A program made the position numbers and the translations under genes. Positions 42,090-54,481 of a stretch of 64,000 nucleotides of DNA are shown in pieces; the first letter of the stretch is position 1, and every line of letters starts with the position of its first letter. The DNA is from Voacanga thouarsii (lineage: Eukaryota > Streptophyta > Magnoliopsida > Gentianales > Apocynaceae), in the NCBI GenBank assembly GCA_026120185.1, contig JANUWF010001631.1, forward strand, positions 1,488,001 through 1,552,000, read 5' to 3'. Below the pieces are notes generated by a model. That model was not told where the DNA came from. It made no database searches and saw nothing but the letters and a program-made list of their open reading frames with translations.

Positions 42090-43866
42090 TGTTGGGAAAT
42101 ATACCGTCTTAGACAAGTTTTCTTATATAAATATCGAATGTTTTAATAAAAGAATTTATTTTCAAAATTCGTTTGTGAATTTACATTTCATTTGTGCACA
42201 ATTATGTTTGGAAAAGACCCAATGTGTTTAAGTAAGTGGTCCATGTGAATGGAAGTCTTTCACAGTAATGTATGGATCATGGGTGACTTAACACATAAAC
42301 ATTTGTTCTTAACCGATTGAATAGAATGGGAATCTAGTCATGTTTAGGTTATTATGTTATTAATTCCAAATGAGGAATGGCTTACCTTCAGCCAGTGAGT
42401 AGTCCACTCACTTCATGACATAAGTGTATTTCGAATACGTGGAACAGGACTTGTAGTAGTGGTTTCTGAAAGTACTATATGCTAGAAACCTAGACAACTA
42501 CCGCTACAGTGTAGACTAGTACTCTAGGACTTGAGTATGAGTTAGTGGTCTGACGAAGCTGGAAGCATATACTTTGATGTGCAATAGTTGATGTTCTATC
42601 GTAGGACCAAAATACTTGCATGTTAGGTATGTGTGACTGGTTAGTTAAGACAGACTTGTACAAGATAGTTTCTATACTATATCGCTCTTTGTGGTTGTCT
42701 GAATAATCTAAATATTTAGGGCTCTAGGAAACATGACTTGGATGTTTGCTTTAAGGCATATCCCTTGGAAAGCGGAAATAATCCAAGAAGCCGTAGATCA
42801 TTGGACTTGAAGCCTAAGGATGGTAGATGTCATTTAGAGAGGTGTTAGTACACTTTTTTTCTCTAAATGTACAACGATGTATATATGGGTATTTTAGTCA
42901 TTACACCTATAAGTTGGAGACTTTGCTAACGCAGCATTATTCATGGGGTCAATATTTCCTTATGGTAATATTAACAAATATTTAAAATGCAAAATACATC
43001 TATATATATGGCAAGACTATTTTGGTCATTTTAGTAACCAAGGCAGTGTGTCTTTTGGTCCCCAGTATAGACCTTAAGTCCTAATTAAATACATGGTAAG
43101 GAATTGGTCTTAAATTAAATTAAATGAAATTTATTTTATTTAAGTAGCTTAATTTAATTATTGTTCTAGAATAACATAAAGGTCCATGGAGAGAGAGAAT
43201 TAATTAAATTAGTTTGGTGAGTTAATTAATTATTCAGTGTTTTGGCCTAATTTGAATAATTAAAGATTAACATGGGACTGAACTAATATAGGCTTGTTGG
43301 ACTAGTTTATTTAGGCTGAAAAATTAATTATTAATTGGGCCAATTCTTTGGTTCTAATTAGAACAATTAATTTAGTCTAAAAGGCTAAACTAAGAGTCCA
43401 ATGGGCCAATCCAGTTTAACCTAAGGTTTTTTTTAGGTTAAACTGGAGGATTGGTTACAACGTTGTTTTTTGATAGACTCTTTTGTGTGAAAAAAAAACG
43501 TACATCTCTCTCTCCCTCTCTCCAGAAAATATTTCTTAGTTCTGTTAGTTGTTCACCAAACGAAATTAGGCAGGCCATATACTAGAAGATCGAGAGTTTG
43601 GCATTCACCTATATGCAAAGACGAAGTAGGAGGCTTGCAAGAATTGCACCAGAGGTTTCCACCAGCACACCTACCTCGGTTCCACACATTTCGGTCCAGC
43701 CACTTTTTAGAACAAGGAAAAGAAGTAAAAATTTTAAACTTCGGAACCGGTACAGAGAGCAACCGGTGCCGGCTCTGTTCGGAGTTCCCCTGTTCTTCAG
43801 TTTTTACAATTTTTTTGTTTTCGCATCCTCTGCGTGCTCTGTGTTTTTCCTTTTCTATGCCTTCCA
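42090..43866 (+). mobile_element. 5' LTR of E2
   Basis: A 1777 bp LTR from TGTTGGGAAATAT to CTATGCCTTCCA, directly followed by the primer site. The frames at 43553-43921 lie in the conserved 3' part of the LTR but are not kept open in E1 or the 3' LTR. Confidence 0.88.
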
Positions 43867-43879
43867 TTGGTATCAGAGC
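43867..43879 (+). other. Primer-binding site of E2 (tRNA-iMet)
   Basis: TTGGTATCAGAGC matches the complement of the 3' end of initiator tRNA-Met, the usual primer of plant copia elements. It starts at the base after the LTR. Confidence 0.9.
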
Positions 43880-45528
43880 ATGAAGGTTTTGGGAAAATAT
43901 AAGGAGCATGCATCTAGTTAAATAAAACTAAACACATATGTATGATTAAACTGTGATCCTTCGTTGTTTTGCTAGGGATAGATTATCTGTTAAACCTCTC
44001 GGATTGAGGTATCGGTGATGTGTAATTTACTATTTTTCTTAGCAAATCGTGTAAGTCCAATGTTAATGGGTATAGGCGATTGTGGGTTTTGGTTATATTC
44101 ATTGTATTCGGACTGAAATTGAAGAGCCAATGGTAAGTGAAGTTGCACAGAAAAATAGAGGAAATTCGCAGAAGAAAATCGCAGAAAAAAAAATTGCAGA
44201 GGAACTCGTCCAAACTGGAATCGACGCCGGCTAAGGTCTGGACCTGCGTCCGGATTTAGGTCACCCATGGGTCCTGGTTCTGTGCAGCGGGTGCAGTGGA
44301 CCACAGTGCAGATGGGTGCTCGATCCAGTGTGGAAGGTGTAGTGGAGCAAGGAGAAATTTTTTATTTTTTCCTTGTAATTTTTCTTGCGTTTTCCTTTTT
44401 GTTTTGGGGTCCATACCAGACAAAGTTAATATTTTTGTAATAGTTAATATTCATGGAATATTTTTGCACGAAAAATATTAGTAAGGGATTTTTGGATTAA
44501 ACAAGACCATTAATTAATTAATTAATGTGTTTAATTCTATTATCTGGGCAGTTAGGTTTAAAAATAGAAAAACATGAAAACGTCTACTGTTTTCTAGCAT
44601 GCTATTTATTTTTATCTACCTATGTGCACGTTTTCTTAAAAACCAAAGTCTTTAGGAATATTTTTGACAAAGAAAACATTTTTCTATAAATCAAATGGTT
44701 ATTTTTACTAGAACAAAAATTAATCCTTAGATATTTTCTCCAAGGATTTAATCCTTGACATAGAAAATATATTGGATTTAGATATTTTTGTAAGTTAAAA
44801 ATAGAAAGCCATTTTGTTTTATTTTGGTATAAGAAAAATTGTTTTGTTAAATAAGCTTGATACCAAAGTCTCTAGAAAGTTTTAATTAAAAATTTTTTGA
44901 AATCATTAAGTTTTTAACTTAAATAAAATTAGTCCATGGAAAAATCTCTCAAAAGATATAAACCTTAACATAAAGATTTTCATGGATTTAGACATTTTAT
45001 TTTTGAGTTAAAGGGAAAATGTAATGGAAATTTTCAAAACGATATTTTTCAGAAAACCCTTGTTTTAAAGACTAAGTGGGAAGGGGGTTCCAACGGCCCC
45101 ACGGCTTCCATCACGATCCTCATTAGAGAATGTAGGTCCCCTCGCATCACCCTGGGAGTAAACTCGTATAGGATGTGGTTACCCCAAGGATCTAAATCTA
45201 ATAAGGGTGTAATTAATAACCCAGGACACGTACTATGATTGGCCAACCCACGTTCGAGGTTATAGTGCGAGGTATGTCCATATGAAATAAGAGGAAACGA
45301 CCATCCCCTCGATGGAGTTATCTTATAGATCATTACATAAAAGAGAAATTAATTTGTGGTGGTAAACACACTTAGTTTAGGGGACTGTTGATTTTCCTAA
45401 GAGGCTATGTCAGTTTTCCTAAAAGCCAAATTAATTACTATCAATTTTGATAATAAGGATAAAGTGCACATATTCATTTTGTTTTCACAAACTAAATCTT
45501 TTTCTTTTATTTTTTAATTTTTTTAGAA
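43880..45528 (+). mobile_element. E2 leader, non-coding
   Basis: This is 1.65 kb of AT-rich leader between the primer site and gag. I see no coding segment or repeat copy. The length is unusual for copia leaders and could hide an old insertion. Confidence 0.55.
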
Positions 45529-46312
45529 ATGGCAGGAGGTTCTTTTAGTCCATTGGTCATTATTCTCTGAGAGAATAAGCTAACGGGACCAAACTATATA
45601 GATTAGAAGAGGAACCTAGACATAATACTCACAGCGAAAGAGTATAAGTATGCCTTTTATGAAACCTGCCCTGTTATTGGGGAAGGTTCCACCGCCGAGG
45701 AGCATGAGGCTGAGAAGGCATGGAAGAAGCCCGATGAGATGGCTCATTGTTATATGTTGGCCTCCATGTCTAATGTGCTCCAATCTAAATAGGAGCACAT
45801 GACCACTACGTATGACATAACTCAATCATTAGCCATGATGTTCGCGGATAAGGGCCGGCCCACAAGGCAGGAGGCTCTTCAAACTATTATTAACACTAAG
45901 ATAGCTAAGGGAGCATCAGTCAGAGAGTATATGCTCAAGATGATTGCTACTTTCGAGGAGGTAGAAATCTTAGGGGCTGTCTTTGACCCCGAGAGCCAAG
46001 TGGACATGGTTCTCGAATCTGTACCGGGTTCCTTTACTCAATTTAAGTTGAATTACTACATGAACAAGTTAAACATGAGTTTAACTGAGTAGATGAAGGA
46101 GCTCCAAATTGCAGAGAAGGTCATGAAGTCATAATCTAAGGCTATGATTGCTAAAGCTTCATCTTCTAGAACTAGGCCCAAGCCCAGGAAATTCAAGAAA
46201 AAGAGGGGGAACACAACAGCCCAGCCCAAGACCCAACCCAAAGATAAACCCAAGGGCAAGTGCTTCAAATGCGGACTGAAATGACACTGGAAAAGGGAGT
46301 GTCCAGATCTTT
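45529..46312 (+). pseudogene. E2 gag (UBN2 type) with zinc knuckle, several stops
   Basis: From the ATG (MAGGSFSP) the frame reads through typical copia gag sequence: KLTGPNY, then a TAG where Trp is expected, and later VREYMLKMI and GSFTQFKLNY. A Lys/Pro-rich linker leads to the zinc knuckle at 46261-46302, CFKCGLK, TGA at 46282, then HWKREC, so a stop replaces the Gly of the knuckle. About five in-frame stops are present, and the longest open piece is 45799-46092. In active elements gag forms the particle. Confidence 0.8.
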
Positions 46313-46329
46313 AAGCTAAGAAGAACCCC

Positions 46330-46960
46330 ACAGGTAATGTTTTCTTTCTAGAGTCTATATCAATGGTTGGAACAACTTCCACTTGGATTATTGATTTAGG
46401 AGCCACTGATCACATCTGTAACTCGTTGCAGGGGTTTTGAAAGATTAGGAGACTCCCGAAGGGTAAACATAGACCACGTGTAGGTAATGGAGCACAAGTT
46501 TGGGCCCTTATAGTGGGAGAGCTGAATCTTGTTTTTTATTGTAATAGAATAGTGGTTTTGAAGGATATTTTATATGTACCTGGATTTTGACAGAATTTGA
46601 TTTCGGTTGCGAAACTAATAAATCAAGGATATTCTGTATCTTTCCATTCTGAAATTTCTATTAGTAGATATGGAGAAATTTTATGTACTGGGCACACGTA
46701 TGGAAATCTATTTTTCTTGAACCCTATTAACAATTAATTAAATAACGCTCATTCTGAACCTGTAACAAGGAAGAGAAAGACCATTGTCAATGACTCTTAT
46801 CTTTGGCATCTAAGGTTAGGTCATATCAACTCAACTAGGATTCAGAGGTTAATCCATGATGGGCCTTTAGGCTCATTGAGATTAGAAAATTAGCCTCAGT
46901 GTGAATCCTGCCTAAAGGGAAAGATGACCAAAAGCTCATTTGCCCCTAAGGCGGATAGAG
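46330..46960 (+). pseudogene. E2 protease and GAG-pre-integrase remnant
   Basis: The protease region reads STWIIDLGATDHIC, so the Ser of the usual D-S-G catalytic triplet is replaced by Leu. ILYVPGF and LISVAKL follow, then a GAG-pre-integrase domain with LWHLRLGHIN and CESCLKGKMTKS (His-His-Cys-Cys zinc pattern). Four stops interrupt the frame. Confidence 0.75.
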
Positions 46961-47239
46961 CCAATGAGGTATTGAGTCTTGTTTGCACTGATGTGTATGG
47001 TCCCTTGTCTACACCAACTAGAAGGAGTTTTGAGTAATTCATCACTTTCACGGATAATTGTACGATGTTTGGTTTTATTTACCTGATGAGATGTAAGTCT
47101 AACTCTTTTGATAAGTTCAAAGAGTTTAAGGCTGAAGTGGAACGTCAGAAATGTAATTGATCAAGACCTTACGATCGTATCGTAGTGGAGAGTACCTCTT
47201 GGGTAAATTCAAGTACTACATGGAACATCATGGGATACT
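46961..47239 (+). pseudogene. E2 integrase core, first part
   Basis: The first catalytic Asp is at 46990 (CTDVYGPLSTP). The second, expected in the string R-S-D-R-G-G-E-Y near 47175-47200, is changed to Tyr (RSYRSGEYLLG). The domain is then split by LTR F after HHGI and resumes at 50557. Confidence 0.78.
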
Positions 47240-50200
47240 TGTAACACCCCACTACTACGTACCCTAAAAGGGTAGGGATGTCGCCTCGTCCCGTAGGACA
47301 AGGGGTCTTTAAAATGAGGTATAAAATGTAAAGGCAATCCCAAAAGAATTAACTTAGATAAATAGAGAAAAAATCTTATTACATCCGGCTCAAATTGGAG
47401 TAATACAAAATAAAACAATTATCGTTCAGAAGCTTAAACAACAACTGGTTCCAAGAACAAAATGGGGAAAGAAAATAAAAGCTTCAACTATCACATGCCC
47501 CACTGGCTCAGCACAATCTATCTCCTAAAAACATGATATAAAATAGTGTGAGATGAAATCTCAGTAAGTCCTGTGTGTGCACATGGTGTTTCAAACAGTT
47601 CATGTATGTATAGTGGAAAACATTTGCAGAAATATTTAGCAAGTCATAAATGCTTTCTTTTCACAAGGAGTGAGTTTTTCTCATAATCATACTTTATACA
47701 AAACAAATCATCCACTCGAATAAACAGTCATGTCACCACACGTTGGGCTCCATGAGGACAAGGCACCACACTTTGTGCACCATGCCGGGACCAGATTGCC
47801 ACGCGTTGGGCGTTCTGATCAAGGTGAATGTACAGCTCACTGGGTGAGATACTCTTCCTTCTCTACACCCAACAAAACCATCCGGGTACCCATGCCGGGA
47901 AAATAAATAATACCTTACCAGGTACAAATGCTAGCTCGGACCAACCAATACTATCGCCTCTTCAAGCCGAGCTTATCTTTTGGAGGTGGCCTCCTGCCAG
48001 AAGACTTACTCTAGCCCTCCAAGACTAGTATTGTTAGCCTACCCTTATTGAGTACTCAACGAACATATTCGTCAATTCCTGATTCAAAATTTCCATACCT
48101 TGGCTTTGTACAACGTGGTTTTCTTTAAAAGAGTTTTCTAAAAATTTAGAAGAAAGAATAGTTTTCTTGATAAAATCGTTAGCTTGACAAAACCGTTTAA
48201 AGAATAAATATCCAAATTTACAACATAAGTAAACATAGTTTAACAACAGCTTCACAAAGCTTTACAACATAGACTTACCATCATAAATATTTAACAAAAG
48301 AGTTTATGCAATGACTTACTTGATATGCCTCAGACAAATGAGATAAAATCATAGCTTGCTTTCCTCAAATATCTTTCTGATGTAAAATCATATAATATCA
48401 TGATCAGGGTCTCAATCGATTCGAACATGCTCTAAACTCATTTATTCCCATAACAATTCACAATCTACTATCTAATTCCAAATAAATTATCTAAACCCCA
48501 AGGTTCATATACTATGACCATATATTCATTAAAGACATGATTATTATATCGAAAAGGCTTGACTTGACTATCACAATTCATCTCCATCATTACCACAATA
48601 AAACATGGCATAGCTATCCATCGAATAGGCTTAGTTAATTACTCGACTCAAACTACCCATCCATCATGCTATTGGACCTCATCAACCATATTAAACTTTA
48701 ATTTTGACATCAAGGGTAAGTATCCTCTTACCTTGCAACAACCGAGTTAGCAAGATCTCGATGCTCCTATGGTGATCGTCCCGAGTTTGTTAGATTAGAA
48801 AAGAAAAGCTGCCTTATTTCCTTCCTTTTGACCGAAAATAAGTAAAAGGGATGAAATCAGCCTTTAGCTGGCATGATTTAAGGGAAGAAATGGAGAAGAA
48901 TTGATGGAAGAAAGGAATCAAGAGGTTGAGATGGTTTTTTAACTTACCTTAGAAGGTGATCGGTTTCTTGCTAGGAGTTGTTCTTGTGATTTTTGAAAAT
49001 TGTAGAGAGGTTCTTGCTGGAATTTTTCGTGTGGAATGGAAAGTGTAGTCAGCTACTGAGTTTTAGGGTTAGAGAAGATTGGTTTAGGGTTAGATGGTGG
49101 TGTTTAGAAAGACTCCTAATGGCTTTAGGTTTCTTGGACAGTAAGGGCGAAAATTGCAGCTTGCTATGCACCTTATTGCTACTGAATTTGGGAGGGTTTA
49201 TGAGAAGAAAATTTGCTGCAATTTGCTCCCTTATACTGGCCGAAATATAGCTCAAGTAAAGGGCTGTATGTGTTCAGAATTTTTGGCCAAAACAAAGAAG
49301 AGTTTGAGTAGGTTTTGAGAACTAAAATTCAGTGTGCATGCAGTGATTTGCTATGCGGAAATTTGTTGAACAAAGGGGAAGAAATTCTGGACGTTTGTAT
49401 CTGTTGTTTTGCCACGATGTACAGAGAAAAGGGTGAGGGTTTTTTGTGCTGAAAATTGGCTTAATTTACTGAGGATTTTGGTAGGTTTTGGTGTGCAGAA
49501 ATTTCGTTTGACTAGGAGTACAATCTGGCCAAAATTTCTTATAGGAAGCTGTCGAAAATTCTGGGCAGAAGCTGGCCGAAATTCTGGAGTTTTTTGGTGA
49601 ATACAATCTGATTTTGTGCAGCAAAAATAATCTGAATTAATGGAAGATATTTTAGGTGATTTGAGCTAAGGTTTGAAGAGTTGGATTGCACTTAAAAGTG
49701 TTGGATTTTCGAACAGCTTGTGCTTGCACAAGGCTGCCGAAATTCTGCTAGAAAAAGGAAGCAAAACCTAGTTGAAGTGGGATTAAGATAAAATCTGATT
49801 TTCTAAAGGATTTTGGATAAGATTTCCTAGTGTTGGAAGAGTTTGAGTTGAGCTAAAATTCCCTTCAAAAGTGGCGGCACTAGCTGGAAAATTTTCCAGA
49901 TTTTTAGCTAAGGTTCTAAGTTCAATATCAACAAGGTTTCCAACTAGGAGAACAACTCTTTATTCCAACTATCCATTACCAAATCTAATAAGTTGAAATC
50001 AAGCTAGAATTTTAATTTTTCAGCTAGGGTTTTTCGAAAATCCAAGAGAACAAAGGCTTGAAAATAAAAGTGGTCTTTGTTCACAACAAAAATCCTTGAA
50101 TTTAGGAAATAACTATAGAGACTTATTTCCGTAGAATAATGGTGCTAAAATTTCTCTAGGATGCCTAGGTCTTTTTCGGCAAAGACATGTAGAAGTCTAG

Positions 50201-50556
50201 GAAAATAATTTTCTAAAAGAAACTAAGATTCGAAAATGGTAAGATTCGAACTCGGGTCACCAAGGGAAATCACCAACCTCCCCGCTATTCCAAACCAACT
50301 CCAATGCTAATATTTCTCTAAGAAATTCTTTCCACCCTAATTCTCATCCTTCCATCTCCTCGACTAAACTTCACTTAACCAACTCTTAAAGAACACAATT
50401 ATTTCTCACAGAATAAATCAAATGCAAAAGCAACTTTGAAAATCACATGCACCCATGCAAGAATAATTTCTAAGATAACACGTGAAATGTGAAATGCTAT
50501 GCAATGCATGACTTTTTCCCCATAGTCAAAGGTGGTTTTGGGCTGGGTATATTACA
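47240..50556 (-). mobile_element. Solo LTR F of a Tekay/Del-like gypsy element
   Basis: A 3317 bp LTR lies inside the integrase of E2. On the plus strand it runs from TGTAACACCCC to GGGTATATTACA. Comparison with D2 and D3 shows that its 3' tip is on the left, so it is on the minus strand. Flanks ATACT (47235-47239) and ATAGT (50557-50561) differ by one base. Removing it restores the integrase string HGILSQF. No other copy occurs in the window. Frames such as 48993-49250 and 49409-49600 have no recognised similarity. Confidence 0.85.
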
Positions 50557-51050
50557 ATAGTATCCCAGTTCTCTGCGCTGGGAACACCCCAGTAGAACGG
50601 AGTAGCTGAGAGAAAGAACAGGATATTGATGGAAATGGTCTAAAGTATGATGTCTCATGTTACTCTTCTAATGTCTTTTTGGGGATATGCCCTGGAAATA
50701 GCGGCATACATTCTGAACTTGGTGTCTTCCAAGTCAGTACTTAAGATTCCCTATGAGATGTGGACTGGGCGTAAGCCAAGTCTGAATCATCTCAAGATAT
50801 GGAATTGTCTAGCTTATGTACTGGTCAAGGGAGACAAGTTGGAATCAAGATCAGAATTAGGCTATTTTGTTGGGTATCCAAAAGGGACAAAGGTTGGTTA
50901 CTTTTTTCATCCTAAGAAGTAAAAAGCACTGGTAAGTACCAATGCTAGATACTTAGAGGATGATCAGAGTACTTTCACAAAAGGTTCAACTAGGTTGGAA
51001 CTTGTGGAGAAGTTATCTTCGAAATCAACTTCTTCGGACCCGATCGTGGA
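50557..51050 (+). pseudogene. E2 integrase, second part and C-terminal region
   Basis: The reading resumes with SQFSALGTPQ, a stop, then NGVAERKNRIL, which carries the third catalytic residue (Glu). An open piece follows (50647-50922) with the copia integrase C-terminal strings YEMWTGRKPS, LKIWNCLAYV and LGYFVGYPKGT. Confidence 0.82.
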
Positions 51051-51099
51051 ATAAGAAGAGGCACAACTTTAAGAGCCTGTACAAATAGAGCCTCGTCGT

Positions 51100-51990
51100 A
51101 GTGGGAGAATGTCTAGGGTTCTAGAGAGATGGACTAGAGAAGCTTTCAAACTAGTCTCCGACCATCAAGAACAAGACCCCACTAGATACGAGGAGGCTAT
51201 TGCTAATGCTGATGCAAATCTATTGCATGAAGCAATAAAAGTCGAGATTGAGTCTATGTAATTCATTATGGTTTGGGATCTTGTAGATTCACCTGAAGGG
51301 ATAAAACCTACTAGGTGTATGTGGGAATACAAGAGAAATAGGGGAGTAGATGGAAAGGTGGAAACTTTCAATGCTAGACTTATGGCGAAAGGGTATACTT
51401 AGAAATAGGGAATCGACTATGAGGAAATCCTTTTCTCGGTAGCCACGCTTAAGTCCATCCGTATCCTCCTTGCCATCGCATGTCATTATGACTACGAGGT
51501 ATGGCAAATAGATGTCAAGATGACATTTTGAAATGGCCATCTTAGTGAAGACATCTACATGTCCCAAGCGGAAGACTTTATTGCTGAATGCCAAGAACAT
51601 ATAGTTTGCAAGCTTAAGTAGTCTATTTATGGACTTAAGCAGACATCGAGAGTATGGAACATTCACTTTGATGAGACTGTAAAGTCTTATGATTTTATTC
51701 AAAACCAGGATGAACTATACGTGTACAGGAAACTTGAAGGTATTAATGTGGTCTTTCTTGTCCTATATGTAGATGACATTCTACTCATTGCAAATTATGT
51801 AGGGTCATTGTCATCTACAAAGGTTTAGCTGTCTAGTCAATTTAGTATGAAAGACATGGGAGAAGCAGCTACATTCTCGGAATTAGACTTCTTAGAAATA
51901 GGAAGCAGAGAATGTTAGGATTATCCTAAGTGGCACACATTAACAAGATGCTGGCCAGGTATAGCATGAACTTATGCAAGTGAGCTCTAA
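51100..51990 (+). pseudogene. E2 reverse transcriptase, decayed
   Basis: Recognisable motifs in order are: the N-terminal region with RYEEAIANAD and PTRCMWEYKRN; the first catalytic Asp in VWQIDVKMTF (51511); KSIYGLKQTSRVW; and the catalytic LYVDDILLI (YVDD at 51766-51777). At least six stops are spread through the frame, including one after MTF where a Leu would normally follow. The catalytic residues themselves are intact. Confidence 0.85.
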
Positions 51991-51999
51991 TTCCTTGCA

Positions 52000-52621
52000 G
52001 ACATAAGTTGTCTTTTTCTTCAAGGGACTGTCCAAAGACTCAAGAAGAAAATGATAGAATGAGTAGGATTCCCTACGCTTCGGCTGTGGGAAGTCTCATG
52101 TATGCCATGTTGTATACTAGGCCAGATATCTGCTTTGCTGTAGGCTTGGTTAGCAGATATCAGTCAAATCCTGGGGAAGTTCATTGGCAAGCTGTGAAGC
52201 ATATTCTCAAGTACCTCAAGGGAACGAGAGATTACATGCTAGTTTCACCTTGTCTAGAGCTACCATTTCATGGAGGATTATTAATCAATCTTACATTGCT
52301 GACTTAACTATGGAAGCTAAGTATGTTGCAGCTTTGGAGGCATCCAAGGAAACAGTCTGGCTCCGGAGGTTCCTTTCAAAACTTGGAGTCATGCCACACA
52401 TGGACAAGCCGATTGTCATGTATTACGACAACACTAGAATAGTATCACAATATAAAGAACCTAGGAACCACAAGAAGGGGAAACACATCAAGAGAAAATA
52501 CCGCCTGATTCGGGATTTCATCCAGAGACGAGAAGTCGTTGTAGAACAGAATGCCTCCGAGAACAATCTAGCCGATCCATTCACCAAGTCTTTGGCTGAG
52601 AGATTATTCAAGAGATACTAA
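52000..52621 (+). pseudogene. E2 RNase H, internally deleted
   Basis: The N-terminal part (IPYASAVGSLMYAM, RPDICFAVGLVSRYQ, HWQAVKHILKYLKGT) is open at 52008-52307. The C-terminal part (TMEAKYVAALEASKE, MYYDNTRIVSQ, ending ADPFTKSLAERL) is open in another frame to a TAA at 52619-52621. Between YMLV and FTLS about 80-100 bp are missing, including the segment that normally holds the first catalytic Asp of RNase H. The deletion also changes the frame. Confidence 0.8.
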
Positions 52622-52659
52622 GACACCATAGGGGTGGGCACTTATGGGCTTAACTAGTC

Positions 52660-52679
52660 TCAGAGTGCAAGTGGGAGAT
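52660..52679 (+). other. Polypurine tract of E2
   Basis: GCAAGTGGGAGAT directly precedes the 3' LTR. This is the primer for second-strand synthesis in copia elements ('...caagtgggaga'). Confidence 0.75.
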
Positions 52680-54481
52680 AGTTGCGAAATATGCCCTCTT
52701 AGACTTATTTTCTTATGTAAATATCGAATGTTTTAATGAAAGAATTTATTTTCAAAAATCATTTGTGAATTTACATGTTATTTGTGAACAATTACATTTT
52801 GAAAAGACCCATTGTGTTTAAGTAAGTGGTCCATGCAAATGAAGGTATTTCACAGTAAGGTTGGATCACAAGTTACTTAACACATAAACTTTTGTTCTTA
52901 ATCGATTGATGAAAATAGGGATCTCTTCATATTTAGGTTATTATGTTATGAATTCCAAATGGAGAATGGCTTATCTTTAGCCAGTGAGTAGTCCACTCAC
53001 TTCATGACATAAGCGTATTTCGAATACGTAGAACAAGACCTGTAGTAGTGGTTTCTGAAAGTACTATATGATAGAAACCTAGACTACTACGGCTACTGCG
53101 TGGACTACTACTCTATGACTTGAGTATGAGTTGGTGGTCTGACGAATCTGGAAGTATATACTTTGATGTGCTATAGTTGAAGTTCTACTGTATGACCAAA
53201 ATACTTGCATGTTAAGTATGTGTGACTGGTTAGTTTTAGACAGACTTGTACAAGATAATTTCTATACTATATCGCCCCTTGTGGTTGTCTAAATGATCTA
53301 AACATCAAGGGCCCTAGGAAACATGACTTCGATGTTTGCTTTAGGGTAGCTCCCTTGGAAAGCAGAAACAATCCAAGAAATCGTGGATCATTGGACTAGA
53401 AGCCTAAGGATGGTAGATGTCATTTAGAGAGGTGTTAGTACATTTCTTCCTCTCTAATGTAAGATGATGTATAGAGGGGTATTTTAGTCAATACACCTAT
53501 ATATTAGAGACTTTGCTAACGCAGCATTGTCCTTGGGGTCAATATTTCCTTGTGGTGATATTAGGAAATATTTAAAATGCAAGATACAACTATTTATATG
53601 GAAAGGATATTTTGGTCATTTTAGTAGCTAAGGCGGTGTGTCTTTTGATCCCCAGTATAGACCATGAGTCCTAATTAAATACATGCTAACGAATTGATCT
53701 AAAATTAAATGGAATTTATTTTATTTAAGTAGTCTGATTTAATTGGGCTAGGATAAAATAAAGGTCTATGGAGAGAGAGAGAATTAATTAAATTAGTTTG
53801 GTAGGTTAATTAAATATTCAGGGCTTTGGCCGAGTTTGAATAATTAAATATTAACCTCAGACTAAACTAATTTAGACTTATTTATTGGACTACTTTATTT
53901 GGGTTTGAAAATTAATTATTAATTGGGCTAATTCATTAGTTCTAATTAGAATAATTAATTAAGTCCAAAAGGCTAAACTACGAGTTCAAAGGGCCAGTCT
54001 ATATTAATCTAAGGTTTTATTTAGGTTTAACAGGAGGATTGGTAACAACGTTGTTTTTTGATAGACTCTTCTCTATGAAAAAAAAAAACACAGGTCTCTC
54101 TCTCCCTCTCTCCAGAAAATATTCTTTAGTTCTGTTAGTTGTTCACCAAACAGAATTAGGCAAGCCATATACTGGAAGATCGAGAGTTGGACATTCATCT
54201 ACATGCAAAGACGGAGTAGGAGACTTGCAGGAATCGCACCGGAGGTTTCCACCCGCATACTTACCTTGGTTCCACATATTCCGGTCTAGCCAATTCTTAG
54301 AATGAGGAAAAGAGATAAAAATTTTAAACCTCAGAACCTGTACAAAGTGCAACCAGTGCCGGTTAGTGCTGTCGGAGCTAGCGCCGGCTCTGTTCAAAGT
54401 TCCCCTATTCTATAATTTTTTTTAGTTTTTTTGTTTTTACTTCCGCTGCGTGCCTTGTGTTTTTCCCTTTCTATGCCTTCA
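52680..54481 (+). mobile_element. 3' LTR of E2
   Basis: An 1802 bp LTR opens AGTTGCGAAATATGCCC (the first base of the usual TG has mutated) and ends CTATGCCTTCA. It is followed by the ATGGG duplication. Frequent single-base differences from the 5' LTR show that the insertion is not recent. Confidence 0.88.

Larger units (their letters stand above)
42090..54481 (+). mobile_element. Full-length Ty1/copia retrotransposon E2, decayed, with nested LTR F
   Basis: The complete structure has a 5' LTR (42090-43866), Met-type primer site TTGGTATCAGAGC (43867-43879), a long leader, gag-protease-integrase-reverse transcriptase-RNase H in copia order, a polypurine tract, and a 3' LTR (52680-54481). Target duplications ATGGG (42085-42089 and 54482-54486) are perfect, and joining them restores the G LTR. 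Without F (3317 bp) it is about 9.1 kb. Every domain carries stops or frame changes, so it cannot move by itself. Confidence 0.9.

Noticed and set aside
43553..43921. Overlapping ORFs at the 3' end of the E2 5' LTR
   Set aside because: The same sequence in E1 and in the 3' LTR does not keep these frames, and they run across the LTR end and primer site.
47209..47418. 69-residue minus-strand ORF at the start of LTR F
   Set aside because: It crosses the insertion border between E2 and F, so it is accidental.
48993..49600. Possible gene in the middle of LTR F (two plus-strand ORFs)
   Set aside because: There is no recognised domain, the strand is opposite to the LTR, and the composition is typical of the LTR. 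With no second copy it cannot be tested here.
50240..50290. tRNA-like B box (GAGTTCGAATCT, minus strand) in LTR F
   Set aside because: The nearest box-A-like string is only about 23 bp away and the fold is poor. A tRNA or SINE call is not supported.
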